64,000 nucleotides of DNA from Xanthobacteraceae bacterium (GCA_029266425.1 JAQSWY010000005.1:124001-188000), one strand, 5' to 3'; positions 46,934 to 56,292 are shown, counted from the stretch's first letter. Made by a program: numbers and translations. The notes: a model not told the origin generated them from the sequence alone.

Positions 46934-47410
46934 TTAGTTCATGGCCAGGATGGCTGCGTTGAGCACCAGAGCATAGGAGACCCACAGGAGATAGGGTGCA
47001 AGCAGCCAGGCCGCGATGCGGTCGATGCGCGCGCAGGCCAAGATCGTCGCCAGGATCGCCAGCCACAAGGCGATGATGACGGCGAGCCCCCAGCCGATCG
47101 CCTCCAGTCCGAAGAACACCGGCGACCACAGCGCGTTCAGCGCGAGCTGGACAAAGAACAGGATGACCGCGAGCCGCCGCGCGGGGCTGGGGCCGTGCTT
47201 TTCCCAGAGCCGCCACAGGCATACGGCCATCAGCACATAGAGCGTGGTCCAGACGATCGGGAAGACCGCATCCGGCGGGGTGAAGGAGGGCTTGGCGAGG
47301 CTCGCGTACCAGGTCGGGATCTTCGGTGTGGTGGCGAACGAACCGATCGCGCCGACCGCGAGGGTGAGCCCGACCGCGACGACGAGGCGGAAGAAGGAGA
47401 GCGGCTTCAT
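46934..47410 (-). CDS. tspO: TspO/MBR tryptophan-rich sensory protein
   Basis: 158 residues from ATG 47410, with AAAGG upstream; ATG 47431 would add seven residues. Five TM helices with the family signatures WYASLAKPSFTPPDAVFPIVW and LNALWSPVFFGLEAIGWGL in trimmed form (PSFTPPDAVFPIVWT and ALWSPVFFG). Binds porphyrins and sterol-like ligands in the membrane and affects tetrapyrrole regulation in Rhodobacter. It heads the small-protein/adenosyltransferase run. Confidence 0.94.
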   Translation of the reverse strand: MKPLSFFRLVVAVGLTLAVGAIGSFATTPKIPTWYASLAKPSFTPPDAVFPIVWTTLYVLMAVCLWRLWEKHGPSPARRLAVILFFVQLALNALWSPVFFGLEAIGWGLAVIIALWLAILATILACARIDRIAAWLLAPYLLWVSYALVLNAAILAMN

Positions 47411-47471
47411 CCGGCCTTTGTACGATGGCATGGCGGGGCGGGCTACCGGCGTCGCCCGGAGATCCGGACCG

Positions 47472-47610
47472 ACCTCATCCCTAGCGGTTGGCCAATGGCC
47501 AACCGCGGGGGTGCCCGGCGCCAGCCGGGCCTCGAAGGATGCTCGCTTCGCAGCGCGCCCTGTTTCAGCATCCTTCGAGGCTCGCTGTGCTCGCACCTCG
47601 GGATGAGGTC
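47472..47610. repeat. dispersed palindromic repeat, family C, copy 4, with nested hairpin
   Basis: Outer arms gacctcatccct and gcctcgaaggatg pair with catccttcgaggctcgct and cgcacctcgggatgaggtc. A perfect 10-bp hairpin (gcggttggcc-aat-ggccaaccgc, 47484-47506) is inserted in the left arm between catccct and ggtgcc. Confidence 0.82.
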
Positions 47611-47631
47611 GTTCTCCTTTGAATCAGATAG

Positions 47632-48087
47632 TCACGCCGCCAGCATCTTCTCGATCTCATGGACCGGCAGCTTGACGAGGTCGCGGTCGACCTCCGTGGC
47701 GAGCGCCTTGTTGATGGCGTGCGTGTAGAGCGGGCGCATCACGCCGAGTGCGCGCGGCGGGGCGACGAGGATGATGGTGTGCGTCTCTCCGGCCTGCAGC
47801 GCCTTGTCGAGCCGGGTGATGATGCTGCGCAGGAAAGCGCGCTCGGCCTCTTCGTGCCAGTCGGTGGTTTCCACCGAGCTGCGGGCGGTGCCGGTCGATT
47901 CGTGCACCCGTCCCGGTGCGTCGGTGCCCTGCGCGGAGGTCGGTGGGTTGTCCTGCTCGCGCACCTCCACGGTGCGCAGGTTCGGAAAGAGCGCGTCGCC
48001 GGCATTGGCCAACACCAGCGCCTTGCGGCCATCGCACACGACGACCCAGGCGCCGGTGCGGATCTTGATCCCCAAATGATTAGTCAC
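47632..48087 (-). CDS. host attachment family protein
   Basis: 151 residues. The pattern ITTGAWVVVCDGRKALVLAN-like N-terminus (actual IRTGAWVVVCDGRKALVL), a variable acidic middle, and TIILVAPPRALGVMR with VDRDLVKLPVHEIEKML at the end match the family named for an Agrobacterium protein required for attachment to host cells. The fold is RNase H-like or eRF1-like in some comparisons; the molecular role is unknown. Cytoplasmic, no signal. Standalone gene. Confidence 0.82.
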   Translation of the reverse strand: MTNHLGIKIRTGAWVVVCDGRKALVLANAGDALFPNLRTVEVREQDNPPTSAQGTDAPGRVHESTGTARSSVETTDWHEEAERAFLRSIITRLDKALQAGETHTIILVAPPRALGVMRPLYTHAINKALATEVDRDLVKLPVHEIEKMLAA

Positions 48088-48204
48088 GGGATGTCCTCCA
48101 CTCGGATCCGAGGGGTGCGCAGGCTTGCTCGCCCGCCATGCAATTCCTGGCTGACGGTCAAACGCCGGTCGGCGGCGGCAGGTTTCACTCCAGCGAGCGG
48201 GCGC

Positions 48205-49074
48205 TCAGGACCGGCCCTCGCGGGCCCGGCGGATCGCCGAGTTCAGCTCGCCGCCATAGATGAAGATCGAGGCGGTGGTGTAGAGGAATACCAGCGCGAT
48301 CATCACCGAGGCGAGGCCGGCATAGGTGGTGACGTAATTGCCGGCGAACTCCGCGAGGTAGCGGCCGAAGGCGGCGCCGGCGGCGAGCCACAGCCCAAGC
48401 GTCACCAATATGCCCGGCGCGACGTCGCTGAGCCTGCGCCGGCCCGAGGGCAGCCACATATGGGCGACGAGCAGGGCGACGATCAGGATCGCCGAGGTCG
48501 CGGCATAGCGCAGGAAGGTGATGATCCAGCCGAACGGCGCGAGCGCCGGCACCCAGCGCACCGCGGCGAGCCACAGCACGGGTCCCAGCACCACCAGGAA
48601 GGACAGCGCCAGCAGCCCCGCCGCGCCGACCAGCACATAGCCGATCGATTCCAGGCGAAGCAGGTACCAGGGCCGCATCTCGCGCACCCCATAGGCGCGG
48701 TTCAGGCCGATGCGCAGGCTCTCGATGCCGTTGGACGAGAAATAGACCGCAAGCAGGACGCCGATGGTCAGCACATCGGTGCGCACCTGCGTCAGCACAT
48801 TGCGGATCTCGTTGCCGATCGGCGCTGCAACCTGCGCCGGCCAGGCCTCCAGCAGCAGCTGGACGGTCTCGTCGGCGAGGTTCTTGAAATCGAAGAAGGC
48901 GGCGAGCGCGGTGACAAAGATGAGGAAGGGGAACAGCGACATAAGTGCGGAAAGCGCGATATGGCTCGCGATCGCCCAGCCGTCGTCCTCGACGAAACGC
49001 CAGAAGGCGTCGAGCGCGATGTCATAGGCTCGCAGCAGCAACAGGCTCTCCGCCGTGGTTCTTCGCCCCGTCAC
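48205..49074 (-). CDS. YihY/BrkB-family inner membrane protein
   Basis: 289 residues if GTG 49074 is used; ATG 49209 would give a longer, low-complexity N-terminus that overlaps the proA promoter. Six TM helices. Family features are [20 protein letters not shown] near the start and [18 protein letters not shown] in the middle, and [15 protein letters not shown] at the end. Once annotated as RNase BN, now seen as an envelope protein of unknown function. Divergent from proA. Confidence 0.87.
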   Translation of the reverse strand: MTGRRTTAESLLLLRAYDIALDAFWRFVEDDGWAIASHIALSALMSLFPFLIFVTALAAFFDFKNLADETVQLLLEAWPAQVAAPIGNEIRNVLTQVRTDVLTIGVLLAVYFSSNGIESLRIGLNRAYGVREMRPWYLLRLESIGYVLVGAAGLLALSFLVVLGPVLWLAAVRWVPALAPFGWIITFLRYAATSAILIVALLVAHMWLPSGRRRLSDVAPGILVTLGLWLAAGAAFGRYLAEFAGNYVTTYAGLASVMIALVFLYTTASIFIYGGELNSAIRRAREGRS

Positions 49075-49210
49075 ATCGGACGTCGCGGCGAAAATGGCAA
49101 GGGCGGTGGTAATACGCCGAGCCGGCCGGCGGGGACAACTTGGCGCAGATGCTGCCGTCTGTGCTAAGAGAGGCGCCCGTTTCGCCGTTGGTTTCGAAGA
49201 GTTGGCCATC

Positions 49211-50524
49211 ATGTCCGCCGCGAGTTCGTCCGCTGCGCCCCCCCATCTCCGCTCTGTCGAGAGCGAGGACGTTGCCGCGCTGATGCGCGAGATCGGCCGG
49301 CGCGCCCGCAAGAGTGCCCGCGTGCTCGCCTTGGCGCCGGCGGAGACCAAGCGCGCCGCGCTCATCGCCGCCGCCGCGGCGATCCGCGAGGCGGCGCCGA
49401 GGATTCTGGCGGCCAATGCTGAGGACGTCGCTGCTGCCAGGGCGTCCGGCATGGGCGCTTCCATGCTCGACCGACTGACCCTGACCGAAGGCCGCATCGC
49501 CGCCACTGCCGCCGGCGTCGCCGAGATCGCCGAGATCCCCGATCCGGTCGGTACGGTGACGGAGCGCTGGACTCGGCCGAACGGGCTGGAGCTGGAGCGG
49601 GTGCGCACCCCGCTCGGCGTGGTCGGGGTGATCTATGAGAGCCGGCCGAACGTCACCGCGGATGCCGGGAGCCTCTGCCTCAAGGCCGGCAATGCGGTGA
49701 TATTGCGCGGCGGCTCCGACAGTTTTCATTCGAGCCGCGCCATCCATGCAGCGATGGTCGAGGGGTTGGTTGCCGCCGGCCTGCCGGAGGACGCCATCCA
49801 GCTGGTGCCGACCCGCGACCGCACCGCGGTGGGCGAGATGCTGGCCGGGCTCGGCGGGGCCATCGACGTCATCGTGCCGCGCGGCGGCCGGAGCCTCGTC
49901 GAGCGGGTGCAGAGCGAGGCGCGGGTGCCGGTGTTCGCCCACCTCGAAGGGCTGGTGCACATCTATGTCGACCACACCGCCGAGCTCGAGAAGGCGCTCG
50001 ATATCGTGCGCAACGCCAAGCTCAGGCGCACCAGCGTCTGCGGCGCGGCGGAGACGCTGCTGGTCGAGCGCTCGGCGGCTACGTCCCACATGAAGCCGCT
50101 GGTGACGATGCTGATCGAGGCCGGCTGCGAGGTGCGGGGCGACGCCGAGGTGCAGGCGGCTGACGCCCGGGTGCTGCCGGCGACCGACGCGGACTGGGTG
50201 ACGGAGTATCTCGACGCCATCATAGCGGTAAAGCTGGTCGACGGGATCGAGGCCGCCATCGACCATATCGAGACCCATGGCTCGCATCATACCGACGCCA
50301 TCCTGACCGAGGACGCCGAAGCGGCGGCGCGGTTCATGACCGAGGTCGATTCTGCCATTGTGGTGCACAACGCCTCGACCCAGTTCGCCGATGGCGGCGA
50401 ATTCGGCTTCGGCGGCGAGATCGGCATTGCCACCGGGCGCATGCACGCTCGGGGCCCCGTGGGGGCGGAGCAGCTCACCTCCTTCAAATACCGGGTGCAC
50501 GGCACCGGCCAGACCCGGCCGTGA
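49211..50524 (+). CDS. proA: gamma-glutamyl phosphate reductase
   Basis: 437 residues from ATG 49211. NADPH-dependent reduction of gamma-glutamyl phosphate to glutamate semialdehyde in proline synthesis. Aldehyde-dehydrogenase-like fold; catalytic Cys in [16 protein letters not shown], and [19 protein letters not shown] is the family signature. Usually follows proB, which is not adjacent here. It overlaps nadD by four bases (GTGA). Confidence 0.97.
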   Translation: MSAASSSAAPPHLRSVESEDVAALMREIGRRARKSARVLALAPAETKRAALIAAAAAIREAAPRILAANAEDVAAARASGMGASMLDRLTLTEGRIAATAAGVAEIAEIPDPVGTVTERWTRPNGLELERVRTPLGVVGVIYESRPNVTADAGSLCLKAGNAVILRGGSDSFHSSRAIHAAMVEGLVAAGLPEDAIQLVPTRDRTAVGEMLAGLGGAIDVIVPRGGRSLVERVQSEARVPVFAHLEGLVHIYVDHTAELEKALDIVRNAKLRRTSVCGAAETLLVERSAATSHMKPLVTMLIEAGCEVRGDAEVQAADARVLPATDADWVTEYLDAIIAVKLVDGIEAAIDHIETHGSHHTDAILTEDAEAAARFMTEVDSAIVVHNASTQFADGGEFGFGGEIGIATGRMHARGPVGAEQLTSFKYRVHGTGQTRP

Positions 50525-51225
50525 GCCTCCCGGAGATCGCGCCGGCCACCCGCATCCCCCCTTTGGCGGCGGGGATGCGGATCGGGCTCTATGGCGGCTC
50601 GTTCAACCCGCCCCATGCGGCGCACCGCGCGGCGAGCCTGCTGGCCTTGAAGCGGCTGCGGCTCGATCGGGTGTGGTGGCTGGTGAGCCCCGGCAATCCC
50701 CTGAAGGACAATAATGGCCTGCCGTCGCTCGATGAGCGGCTCGCCAAGGCGCGTGCCGTCGCACGCCACCCGCTGCTGGTGCCGACCGGGCTCGAGGCCG
50801 GCCTTGGCACGCGCTACAGCCACGACACCGTGGCGGCGCTGGTGCGGCGCTACCCGGCGGTACGTTTCGTCTGGCTGATGGGCGCGGACAATCTCGCCAG
50901 CTTCCATCGCTGGCAACGCTGGCACGCCATTGCCGACCTGGTGCCGTTCGCGGTGATCGACCGGATGGGCGAGACCTTCCGGGCGATGAGCTCGCCGGCG
51001 GCGCAGGCGCTCGCCGCCTATCGCATCGACGAGACCGACGCGCCGTGCCTTGCGGGAATGACGCCGCCTGCCTGGGTGTACCTCCACGGGCTCAAATCGC
51101 CGCTGTCCTCCACCCAGATCCGTGCCCGCCAAGCCCAGGAAAACGGTCAGGAAAATGGCCGGAAAAACGGTAACGAGAACGGCCCGGCGAACGGCACGAG
51201 GCCCGATCGTATTTCCGGCAGTTGA
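50521..51225 (+). CDS. nadD: nicotinate-nucleotide adenylyltransferase with Asn-Gly repeat tail
   Basis: 234 residues from GTG 50521, overlapping the proA stop. Adenylates NaMN in NAD synthesis. The nucleotidyltransferase motif is [12 protein letters not shown] (24-35), and SSTQIRAR near residue 200 is the ISTxIR-type ATP site. After it comes an unusual tail of five four-residue units ending in NG (residues 206-225), then TRPDRISGS. The tail is encoded by imperfect 12-bp repeats. It lies outside the enzyme fold and is probably disordered. Confidence 0.96.
   Translation: MSLPEIAPATRIPPLAAGMRIGLYGGSFNPPHAAHRAASLLALKRLRLDRVWWLVSPGNPLKDNNGLPSLDERLAKARAVARHPLLVPTGLEAGLGTRYSHDTVAALVRRYPAVRFVWLMGADNLASFHRWQRWHAIADLVPFAVIDRMGETFRAMSSPAAQALAAYRIDETDAPCLAGMTPPAWVYLHGLKSPLSSTQIRARQAQENGQENGRKNGNENGPANGTRPDRISGS
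51136..51195 (+). repeat. five 12-bp tandem units coding (xxNG)5 at the nadD 3' end
   Basis: Units caggaaaacggt, caggaaaatggc, cggaaaaacggt, aacgagaacggc and ccggcgaacggc. The reading frame is kept and the first units are the most alike, as expected for recent slippage expansion at one end. Confidence 0.85.
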
Positions 51226-51300
51226 AAAAGCAGGGCCGAACACCTTATCTTAGGAGCATCACCGGCGGCCGGATTGGTCTGCCGCTGGATGTGATGAGAG

Positions 51301-51304
51301 AGGA
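51301..51304 (+). promoter_or_regulatory. ribosome binding site that fixes the rsfS start
   Basis: AGGA within gagaggaaacgg, nine bases before CTG 51314. It is the only strong Shine-Dalgarno match in the open frame. Confidence 0.6.
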
Positions 51305-51313
51305 AACGGACCC

Positions 51314-51736
51314 CTGTCCATACTGGCGCTCTCTGCAGCCGCCACCGCTCCGGCGCCTGCACCGGTCTCCGAAACGCGCAACGACGCCGAGGAGATCCTG
51401 GCCAACGTCCTGGCCCGTCTTGATGACGACAAGGCCGAGGACATCGTCACCATCGAACTGCGCGGCAAGACGACGATCGCCGACTATATGGTGGTCGCCA
51501 CCGGCCGTTCGCAGCGCCACGTAGGCGCCCTCGCCGAGCACATCGTCGAGGCGCTGAAGCAGCGTGGCGTGAAGAACATCCGCGTCGAGGGCCTGCCGGC
51601 CTGTGACTGGGTGCTGATCGATGCAAGCGACGTCATCGTCCACGTCTTCCAGCCCGAAGTCCGCGGCTTCTACAATATCGAGAAGATGTGGTCGGGCGTG
51701 CGTCCCGACGCCTCGCCCAAGCTGCCGCGCGGCTGA
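51314..51736 (+). CDS. rsfS: ribosomal silencing factor RsfS, probable CTG start
   Basis: 140 residues. Binds uL14 and blocks 50S-30S joining. The RsfS core is clear: [22 protein letters not shown], then [20 protein letters not shown] and [16 protein letters not shown], ending YNIEKMW. No ATG, GTG or TTG lies in frame between the upstream stop at 51251 and ATG 51488, which is inside the domain. CTG 51314 with AGGA nine bases upstream is the best start, giving [13 protein letters not shown]. It is between nadD and rlmH, as in most bacteria of this group. Confidence 0.88.
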   Translation: MSILALSAAATAPAPAPVSETRNDAEEILANVLARLDDDKAEDIVTIELRGKTTIADYMVVATGRSQRHVGALAEHIVEALKQRGVKNIRVEGLPACDWVLIDASDVIVHVFQPEVRGFYNIEKMWSGVRPDASPKLPRG

Positions 51737-51744
51737 GCCGCGCG

Positions 51745-52227
51745 GTGCGTCTTGTCATAGTCGCTGTCGGGCGGATGAAGTCCGGTCCCGAGAGGGAATT
51801 GTGCGATCGCTATCTGGACCGGGCCCGCAAGGGCGGACGCCCGCTGGGCCTTGCCGGTCCCGATGTCGTCGAAATCGGCGAAAGCGCCGGCCGACGCCCG
51901 GCCGAGCGGATGACGGAAGAAGGAGCGGGCATCCTCGCCGCGCTTGGCGAAGAGACCGCGGTGCTGGCGCTCGACCCTAAAGGCGCCGAAATCTCCAGCG
52001 AAGACCTTGCTGCCGATATGGCGGCACTGCGCGACCGCGGCGTGCGGGCACTCACCTTCCTGATCGGCGGCGCCGACGGGCTGGGGGAGGCCGCGCGCGA
52101 GCGGGCCGACCGCATGGTCGCCTTCGGCCGAGCCACCTTCCCGCACCAGTTGGTGCGGGTGATGCTCGCCGAGCAGATCTATCGGGCGACGACCATCCTT
52201 TCCGGCCACCCCTATCACAAGGCGTGA
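51745..52227 (+). CDS. rlmH: 23S rRNA pseudouridine1915 N3-methyltransferase RlmH
   Basis: 160 residues from GTG 51745, the usual length. SPOUT-class knot: [12 protein letters not shown] and [20 protein letters not shown] with the C-terminal HPYHK are the SAM-binding and catalytic parts. The N-terminal [15 protein letters not shown] is the standard start. Eight bp after rsfS, in the same operon. Confidence 0.95.
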   Translation: MRLVIVAVGRMKSGPERELCDRYLDRARKGGRPLGLAGPDVVEIGESAGRRPAERMTEEGAGILAALGEETAVLALDPKGAEISSEDLAADMAALRDRGVRALTFLIGGADGLGEAARERADRMVAFGRATFPHQLVRVMLAEQIYRATTILSGHPYHKA

Positions 52228-52308
52228 GGCGCTCCGCGCGCCTTCGCCGGCGGGGTGCCAGCTCATGGTTAATGCGGACTTAACGATCTTGGCCTCTATC
52301 TAGACCTC

Positions 52309-53625
52309 ATGCGCTCCATCGACACGCGGTTGCTCTCGGCTCTCGCCGGCGTCGCGCTCCTCGCCGCAGGCGCTGGAGTGGGAGCGGGAGCGTGGGCGGA
52401 ACCGACGGACGATGCCGCGCGCCGCGCCGCCGAGCAGAAGCAGCGCATCGACCAGATCGACGAGCAGATGAAGGGCAGCGCCGCCGAGCAGGAACGGCTC
52501 AAAGCCGAGATCGCGGCGATCAAGGACGACCGGGCGCGGCTGGCCGCGGCGCTCCTCGACACCGCCGGCCGCATCCGCGCGGTCGAGCAGAAGCAGAATG
52601 ACAGCGAGGCCCGCCTCGTCGATCTGACCCGGCAGGAGACCGAGATCCGGCGTTCGCTCGACAGCCGGCGCGGCGTATTGGCCGAGGTGCTGGGCGGCCT
52701 TGCCCGGCTCGGGCGCGCTCCGCCGCCGGCGCTGCTGGTGCGGCCTGACGACGCACTCGATTCGGTGCGCTCGGCCATGGTGCTCGGTGCCGTGCTGCCA
52801 GAGTTGAGGCAGGAGACCGAGGTTCTGGTCAATGATCTCGCCGCGCTCGACCGGGTGCGCAAGCAAGGTGCCGCCGAGCGCGATGCTCTCGCAGAATTGA
52901 AGGGCTCCATGGGCGAGGAGCGGCGCCGCCTGTCCGCGCTCGTCGAGCAGCGCCAGAAGAATCTCGACGACGGCGAGGTGGCGCTCAAGACCGAGCAGCA
53001 GCGGGCCGAGGCGCTGGCCGCCGAAGCGAGCAATGTGCGCGAGTTGCTGGCCCGCATGGAGACCGAGATCGCCGCCGCCAAACGCGCCGCAGATGCCGCG
53101 AAAGCGGCGGAGAACAAGCCGCAGCAAGGTCCGGGGGGCAGATTGGCGGCGCTTCAGGACCCGGGACGCTTGTCGCCGAGCGTCGCCTTCGCCGATGCCC
53201 GCGGTACGCTGAACCCGCCGGCAGGCGGCGCCATCGTGAAGGCGTTCGGCACCTCGGACGGCTTTGGCGGGCAGGAGAAGGGCGTCACCTTCGGCACCCG
53301 TCCGGAGGCGCAGGTGGCGGCGCCGAGCGACGGCTGGGTGGTCTATGCCGGGCCGTTCCGGTCCTATGGCCAACTATTGATCATCAATGCCGGCGGCGGA
53401 TACCATATTCTTTTGGCGGGAATGGATAAGATAACAGTGGAACTGGGACAGTTCGTGCTGTCGGGCGAGCCGGTGGCGGTCATGGGGCAAGGACCGCGCC
53501 TGGCATCCTCGGTCGGCCTCGGAACCGCCCAACCCATTCTCTATGTCGAATTCCGCAAAGACGGCGATTCGATAGACCCAACGCCTTGGTGGGCGACGAG
53601 CGAGAGCGAGAAGGTACGCGGATGA
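52309..53625 (+). CDS. envC: EnvC-like murein hydrolase activator with degenerate LytM domain
   Basis: 438 residues. Signal peptide (LLSALAGVALLAAGAGVGAG, cleavage near residue 30). Long coiled coils (~35-260) rich in Glu, Arg, Ala and Gln. C-terminal M23/LytM domain (~300-425). The zinc ligands of active LytM enzymes (HxxxD and HxH) are missing: GQEKGVTFGT stands where the first motif should be, and only GGYHILLAG keeps one His. It should therefore activate an amidase during septal splitting, not cut itself. Overlaps ctpA by four bases. Confidence 0.9.
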   Translation: MRSIDTRLLSALAGVALLAAGAGVGAGAWAEPTDDAARRAAEQKQRIDQIDEQMKGSAAEQERLKAEIAAIKDDRARLAAALLDTAGRIRAVEQKQNDSEARLVDLTRQETEIRRSLDSRRGVLAEVLGGLARLGRAPPPALLVRPDDALDSVRSAMVLGAVLPELRQETEVLVNDLAALDRVRKQGAAERDALAELKGSMGEERRRLSALVEQRQKNLDDGEVALKTEQQRAEALAAEASNVRELLARMETEIAAAKRAADAAKAAENKPQQGPGGRLAALQDPGRLSPSVAFADARGTLNPPAGGAIVKAFGTSDGFGGQEKGVTFGTRPEAQVAAPSDGWVVYAGPFRSYGQLLIINAGGGYHILLAGMDKITVELGQFVLSGEPVAVMGQGPRLASSVGLGTAQPILYVEFRKDGDSIDPTPWWATSESEKVRG

Positions 53626-54971
53626 TGCGTAAGACGACATTATTTCTCATGGGCGCGGCGGCCGGCGCCTTGATCGCCGTCGGTGCCTCCCAACCGCGGC
53701 TGATCCTGGAACCCGGCGCGGCCATGGCAGCTGCCTCCGATACCTATCGGCAGCTCAACCTGTTCGGGGATATCTTCGAACGGGTGCGAGCGGACTATGT
53801 CGAGAAGCCGGAAGATTCCAAGCTGATCGAGGCGGCCATCAACGGCATGCTCTCCTCGCTCGATCCGCACTCCACCTATATGGACGCGAAGAATTTCCGC
53901 GACATGCAGGTGCAGACCCGCGGCCAGTTCGGGGGGCTCGGCATCGAGGTCACGATGGAAGACGGCCTCGTCAAGGTGGTCTCGCCGATCGACGATACCC
54001 CGGCGGCCAAGGCCGGCGTGCAGGCCGGCGACCTGATCTCCAAGCTCGACGACACGGAGGTGAAGGGCCTGTCGCTCTCCGAGGCGGTGGAGAAGATGCG
54101 CGGAGCGGTCTCCACGCCGATCAAGCTGACCATCATCCGCAAGGGTGCGGACAAGCCGATCGAACTGACGCTGGTGCGCGACATCATCAACATCAAGTCG
54201 GTGCGCGGCCGCGTCGAGGGCGAGGACATCGCCTATATCCGCATCACCTCCTTCTCCGAGCAGACCTCCGAGAGCCTGAAGGAGCAGATCGAGGCGCTGA
54301 CCAAGCAGATCGGCGAGGACAAGCTGAAGGGCTACATCGTCGACCTGCGCAACAATCCGGGCGGATTGCTCGACCAGGCGGTGGAGGTGTCCGACACCTT
54401 CCTCGATCGCGGCGAGATCGTCTCGACCCGCGGCCGCAATGCCGACGAGACCGAGCGCCGCAACGCCCGTCCTGGCGATCTCGCCAAGGGCAAGCCGGTG
54501 ATTGTGCTGGTCAATGGCGGCTCGGCCTCGGCGTCCGAGATCGTCGCCGGCGCGCTGCAGGACCACAAGCGGGCGACCGTTCTCGGCTCGCTCTCGTTCG
54601 GCAAGGGCTCGGTGCAGACCGTGATCCCGGTCTCCGGCAACGCGGCGATCAAGCTGACCACGGCGCGCTACTACACGCCGTCGGGCCGCTCGATCCAGGC
54701 CAAGGGCATCCAGCCCGACATCGACCTGGTGCAGGATGTGCCGGCCGACGTGAAGGAGAAGGCGGAGGCCGCCGGCGTCGATACTACGCGCGGCGAGGCT
54801 TCGCTGAAGGGCCACCTGAAGAATGGCGAGGACGAGAAGACCGGCTCGCCGGCCTATGTCCCGCCGGATCCGAAGGACGATACCCAGCTCAAGCTGGCGA
54901 TCGACCTGATGCACGGGGTGCAGAAGAACGCGGCCTTCCCGGCCGACCCCAAGGCCGCCGTCCCCAACTAA
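53622..54971 (+). CDS. ctpA: carboxy-terminal processing protease CtpA (S41)
   Basis: 449 residues from ATG 53622, overlapping the envC stop (ATGA). An N-terminal export signal (TTLFLMGAAAGALIAVGAS) is followed by a PDZ domain (~100-185) and the S41 catalytic domain. The nucleophile region is SASASEI (301-307), and the catalytic Lys328 is in FGKGSVQ; KLTTARYYTPSGRSIQ follows. Periplasmic Ser/Lys protease acting on C-termini of envelope proteins, in other bacteria on murein hydrolases. Pairing with envC fits that. A terminator follows. Confidence 0.96.
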   Translation: MMRKTTLFLMGAAAGALIAVGASQPRLILEPGAAMAAASDTYRQLNLFGDIFERVRADYVEKPEDSKLIEAAINGMLSSLDPHSTYMDAKNFRDMQVQTRGQFGGLGIEVTMEDGLVKVVSPIDDTPAAKAGVQAGDLISKLDDTEVKGLSLSEAVEKMRGAVSTPIKLTIIRKGADKPIELTLVRDIINIKSVRGRVEGEDIAYIRITSFSEQTSESLKEQIEALTKQIGEDKLKGYIVDLRNNPGGLLDQAVEVSDTFLDRGEIVSTRGRNADETERRNARPGDLAKGKPVIVLVNGGSASASEIVAGALQDHKRATVLGSLSFGKGSVQTVIPVSGNAAIKLTTARYYTPSGRSIQAKGIQPDIDLVQDVPADVKEKAEAAGVDTTRGEASLKGHLKNGEDEKTGSPAYVPPDPKDDTQLKLAIDLMHGVQKNAAFPADPKAAVPN

Positions 54972-54992
54972 GGGATTGCGCGTAGCAATGTG

Positions 54993-55025
54993 AGGCCCCG
55001 CCGCAACACTGGCGGGGCCTTTTTT
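54993..55025 (+). terminator. Rho-independent terminator after ctpA
   Basis: aggccccgcc pairs with ggcggggcct across gcaacact, followed by six T. Twenty-two bp after the ctpA stop. Confidence 0.92.
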
Positions 55026-55117
55026 GTCGATGGATCGGTTGCCGGTTTGCTCTGCCCCGATCCTGCCTTGGTCCGGCGCCATACGTTCGGCGTCGATTCG
55101 CATGGAAAACGTTCGCA

Positions 55118-55534
55118 ATGAACGAGCTTGACGCTCCGCTCGGCCTTGACACCGCCGAGCACGATCGTGCCTGCAACCATGCCGCTCTGGCGGTGTTCGG
55201 CCTGACCGCCTTTGCCATCCTCGCCGGTGGGATCGGCTGGTATTATCTGCGCGGCGCCAGCCCTGCCGAGGCGCCGGTGGCGATCGACTTCACTTCGCCT
55301 GCGGCGGCGGCCGTGTCGGCCGATGCTCCGGTGCTGCGCCAGGAAGTGCGCGACGAACCTTTGGCGAGCGCGCCCGTCGCCATCCAGCAGCACAGCATCA
55401 CCATCATCGACGGCAAGACCGGCAGGCGCGAGACCATCCTGCTCGGTCCGGATGCCGATGACGACGATGCGCCGACGGGCGGCATCATGCCGGCCGCCGC
55501 CAGCATGGACACCGCGCCCGCGGTGGTGCGCTGA
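55118..55534 (+). CDS. N-terminal remnant of a divergent polysaccharide deacetylase
   Basis: 138 residues. One TM helix (HAALAVFGLTAFAILAGGIG, ~21-40), then a periplasmic Pro/Ala-rich linker with HSITIIDGKTGRRETILLG (~93-111). The start MNELDAPLGLDT and the IIDGxTG segment recall, from memory, the N-terminus of the divergent polysaccharide deacetylase found between ctpA and rppH in related genomes. The deacetylase domain that should follow (~250 residues) is absent and rppH starts 81 bp on. It may be a decayed gene or a short membrane protein in its own right. The frame itself is intact. Confidence 0.7.
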   Translation: MNELDAPLGLDTAEHDRACNHAALAVFGLTAFAILAGGIGWYYLRGASPAEAPVAIDFTSPAAAAVSADAPVLRQEVRDEPLASAPVAIQQHSITIIDGKTGRRETILLGPDADDDDAPTGGIMPAAASMDTAPAVVR

Positions 55535-55615
55535 CGGCAGCACTGCCGTCGCTGCTTCATTTTCCTGCCCTAGATTCTGGTCTTCCGAGTTCGCCTCCTT
55601 CCCGAGGGCTGCACC

Positions 55616-56164
55616 ATGCCGCGCGAAAAGACGCCGTTCGAAGAGCTGCCCTATCGCCCGTGCGTCGGCGTGGTGCTGGTCAATCGCGACGGCCTCGTCT
55701 TCATGGGCCAGCGCATCGGCGGGCCGGAGCATGTCGATGCCACCCACAGCTGGCAGATGCCGCAGGGCGGCATCGACGAGGGCGAGACCCCCATGGAAGC
55801 CGCGGTGCGCGAGCTCTTTGAGGAGACCAATGTGCGCTCGACCACCCCGATCGCCGAGGCCGGCGAATGGTTCGCCTATGACCTGCCGCAACCGATTGCC
55901 AAGGAGGCGTGGAAGGGCAGATATCGCGGCCAGACCCAGAAATGGATCGCGTTGCGCTTCACCGGCGACGACAGCGAGATCAATGTCGCGCAGCCCGGCG
56001 GCGGGCACCACAAGCCGGAATTCACCGCCTGGCGCTGGGAGCGGCTGGAGAACGCTCCGTCGCTCATCATTCCCTTCAAGCGCAGCGTCTATGATCGCGT
56101 GGTGAAGGAATTCGCCCCGCGCCTCGTGGGGCTCAGGGCCAGCCGGGGACCTGAGGCGAGGTAA
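55616..56164 (+). CDS. rppH: RNA pyrophosphohydrolase RppH
   Basis: 182 residues. Nudix hydrolase that removes 5' pyrophosphate from mRNAs and starts decay. The Nudix box [20 protein letters not shown] starts at residue 51 and is complete. [21 protein letters not shown] opens the fold, and [12 protein letters not shown] is the family-typical lead-in. It follows the deacetylase remnant after 81 bp. Confidence 0.95.
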   Translation: MPREKTPFEELPYRPCVGVVLVNRDGLVFMGQRIGGPEHVDATHSWQMPQGGIDEGETPMEAAVRELFEETNVRSTTPIAEAGEWFAYDLPQPIAKEAWKGRYRGQTQKWIALRFTGDDSEINVAQPGGGHHKPEFTAWRWERLENAPSLIIPFKRSVYDRVVKEFAPRLVGLRASRGPEAR

Positions 56165-56168
56165 CTGC

Positions 56169-56292
56169 CTCCCTCCTCTCCCGCTTGCGGGGAGGGTTGG
56201 GGAGGGGGAGGGGCCGATCCGCCCGTGCTTGTCATTTTCCCCCCCGACCCGCCTGTGGCGGGCCGCCCTCCCCCGCAAGCGGGAGAGGGAAG
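56169..56292. repeat. dispersed palindromic repeat, family D, copy 2
   Basis: ctccctcctctcccgcttgc and gcaagcgggagagggaag form the outer arms, with ccgacccgcctgtggcgggc inside. Lies directly after rppH. Confidence 0.78.

Noticed and set aside
47472..47610. Direct-repeat array that might be a CRISPR
   Set aside because: Units are long inverted arms without regular spacers; it is a family C repeat.
51222..51524. Plus-strand frame with ATG between nadD and rsfS
   Set aside because: Overlaps the RsfS coding region in another frame and gives a Pro/Arg-rich product with no similarity that I can see; the ATG at 51294 does not serve rsfS.
55098..55116. aacgttcgc-like sequence before the deacetylase remnant as a third TetR operator
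   Set aside because: Only a half-site match to the 20-bp operator; probably chance.
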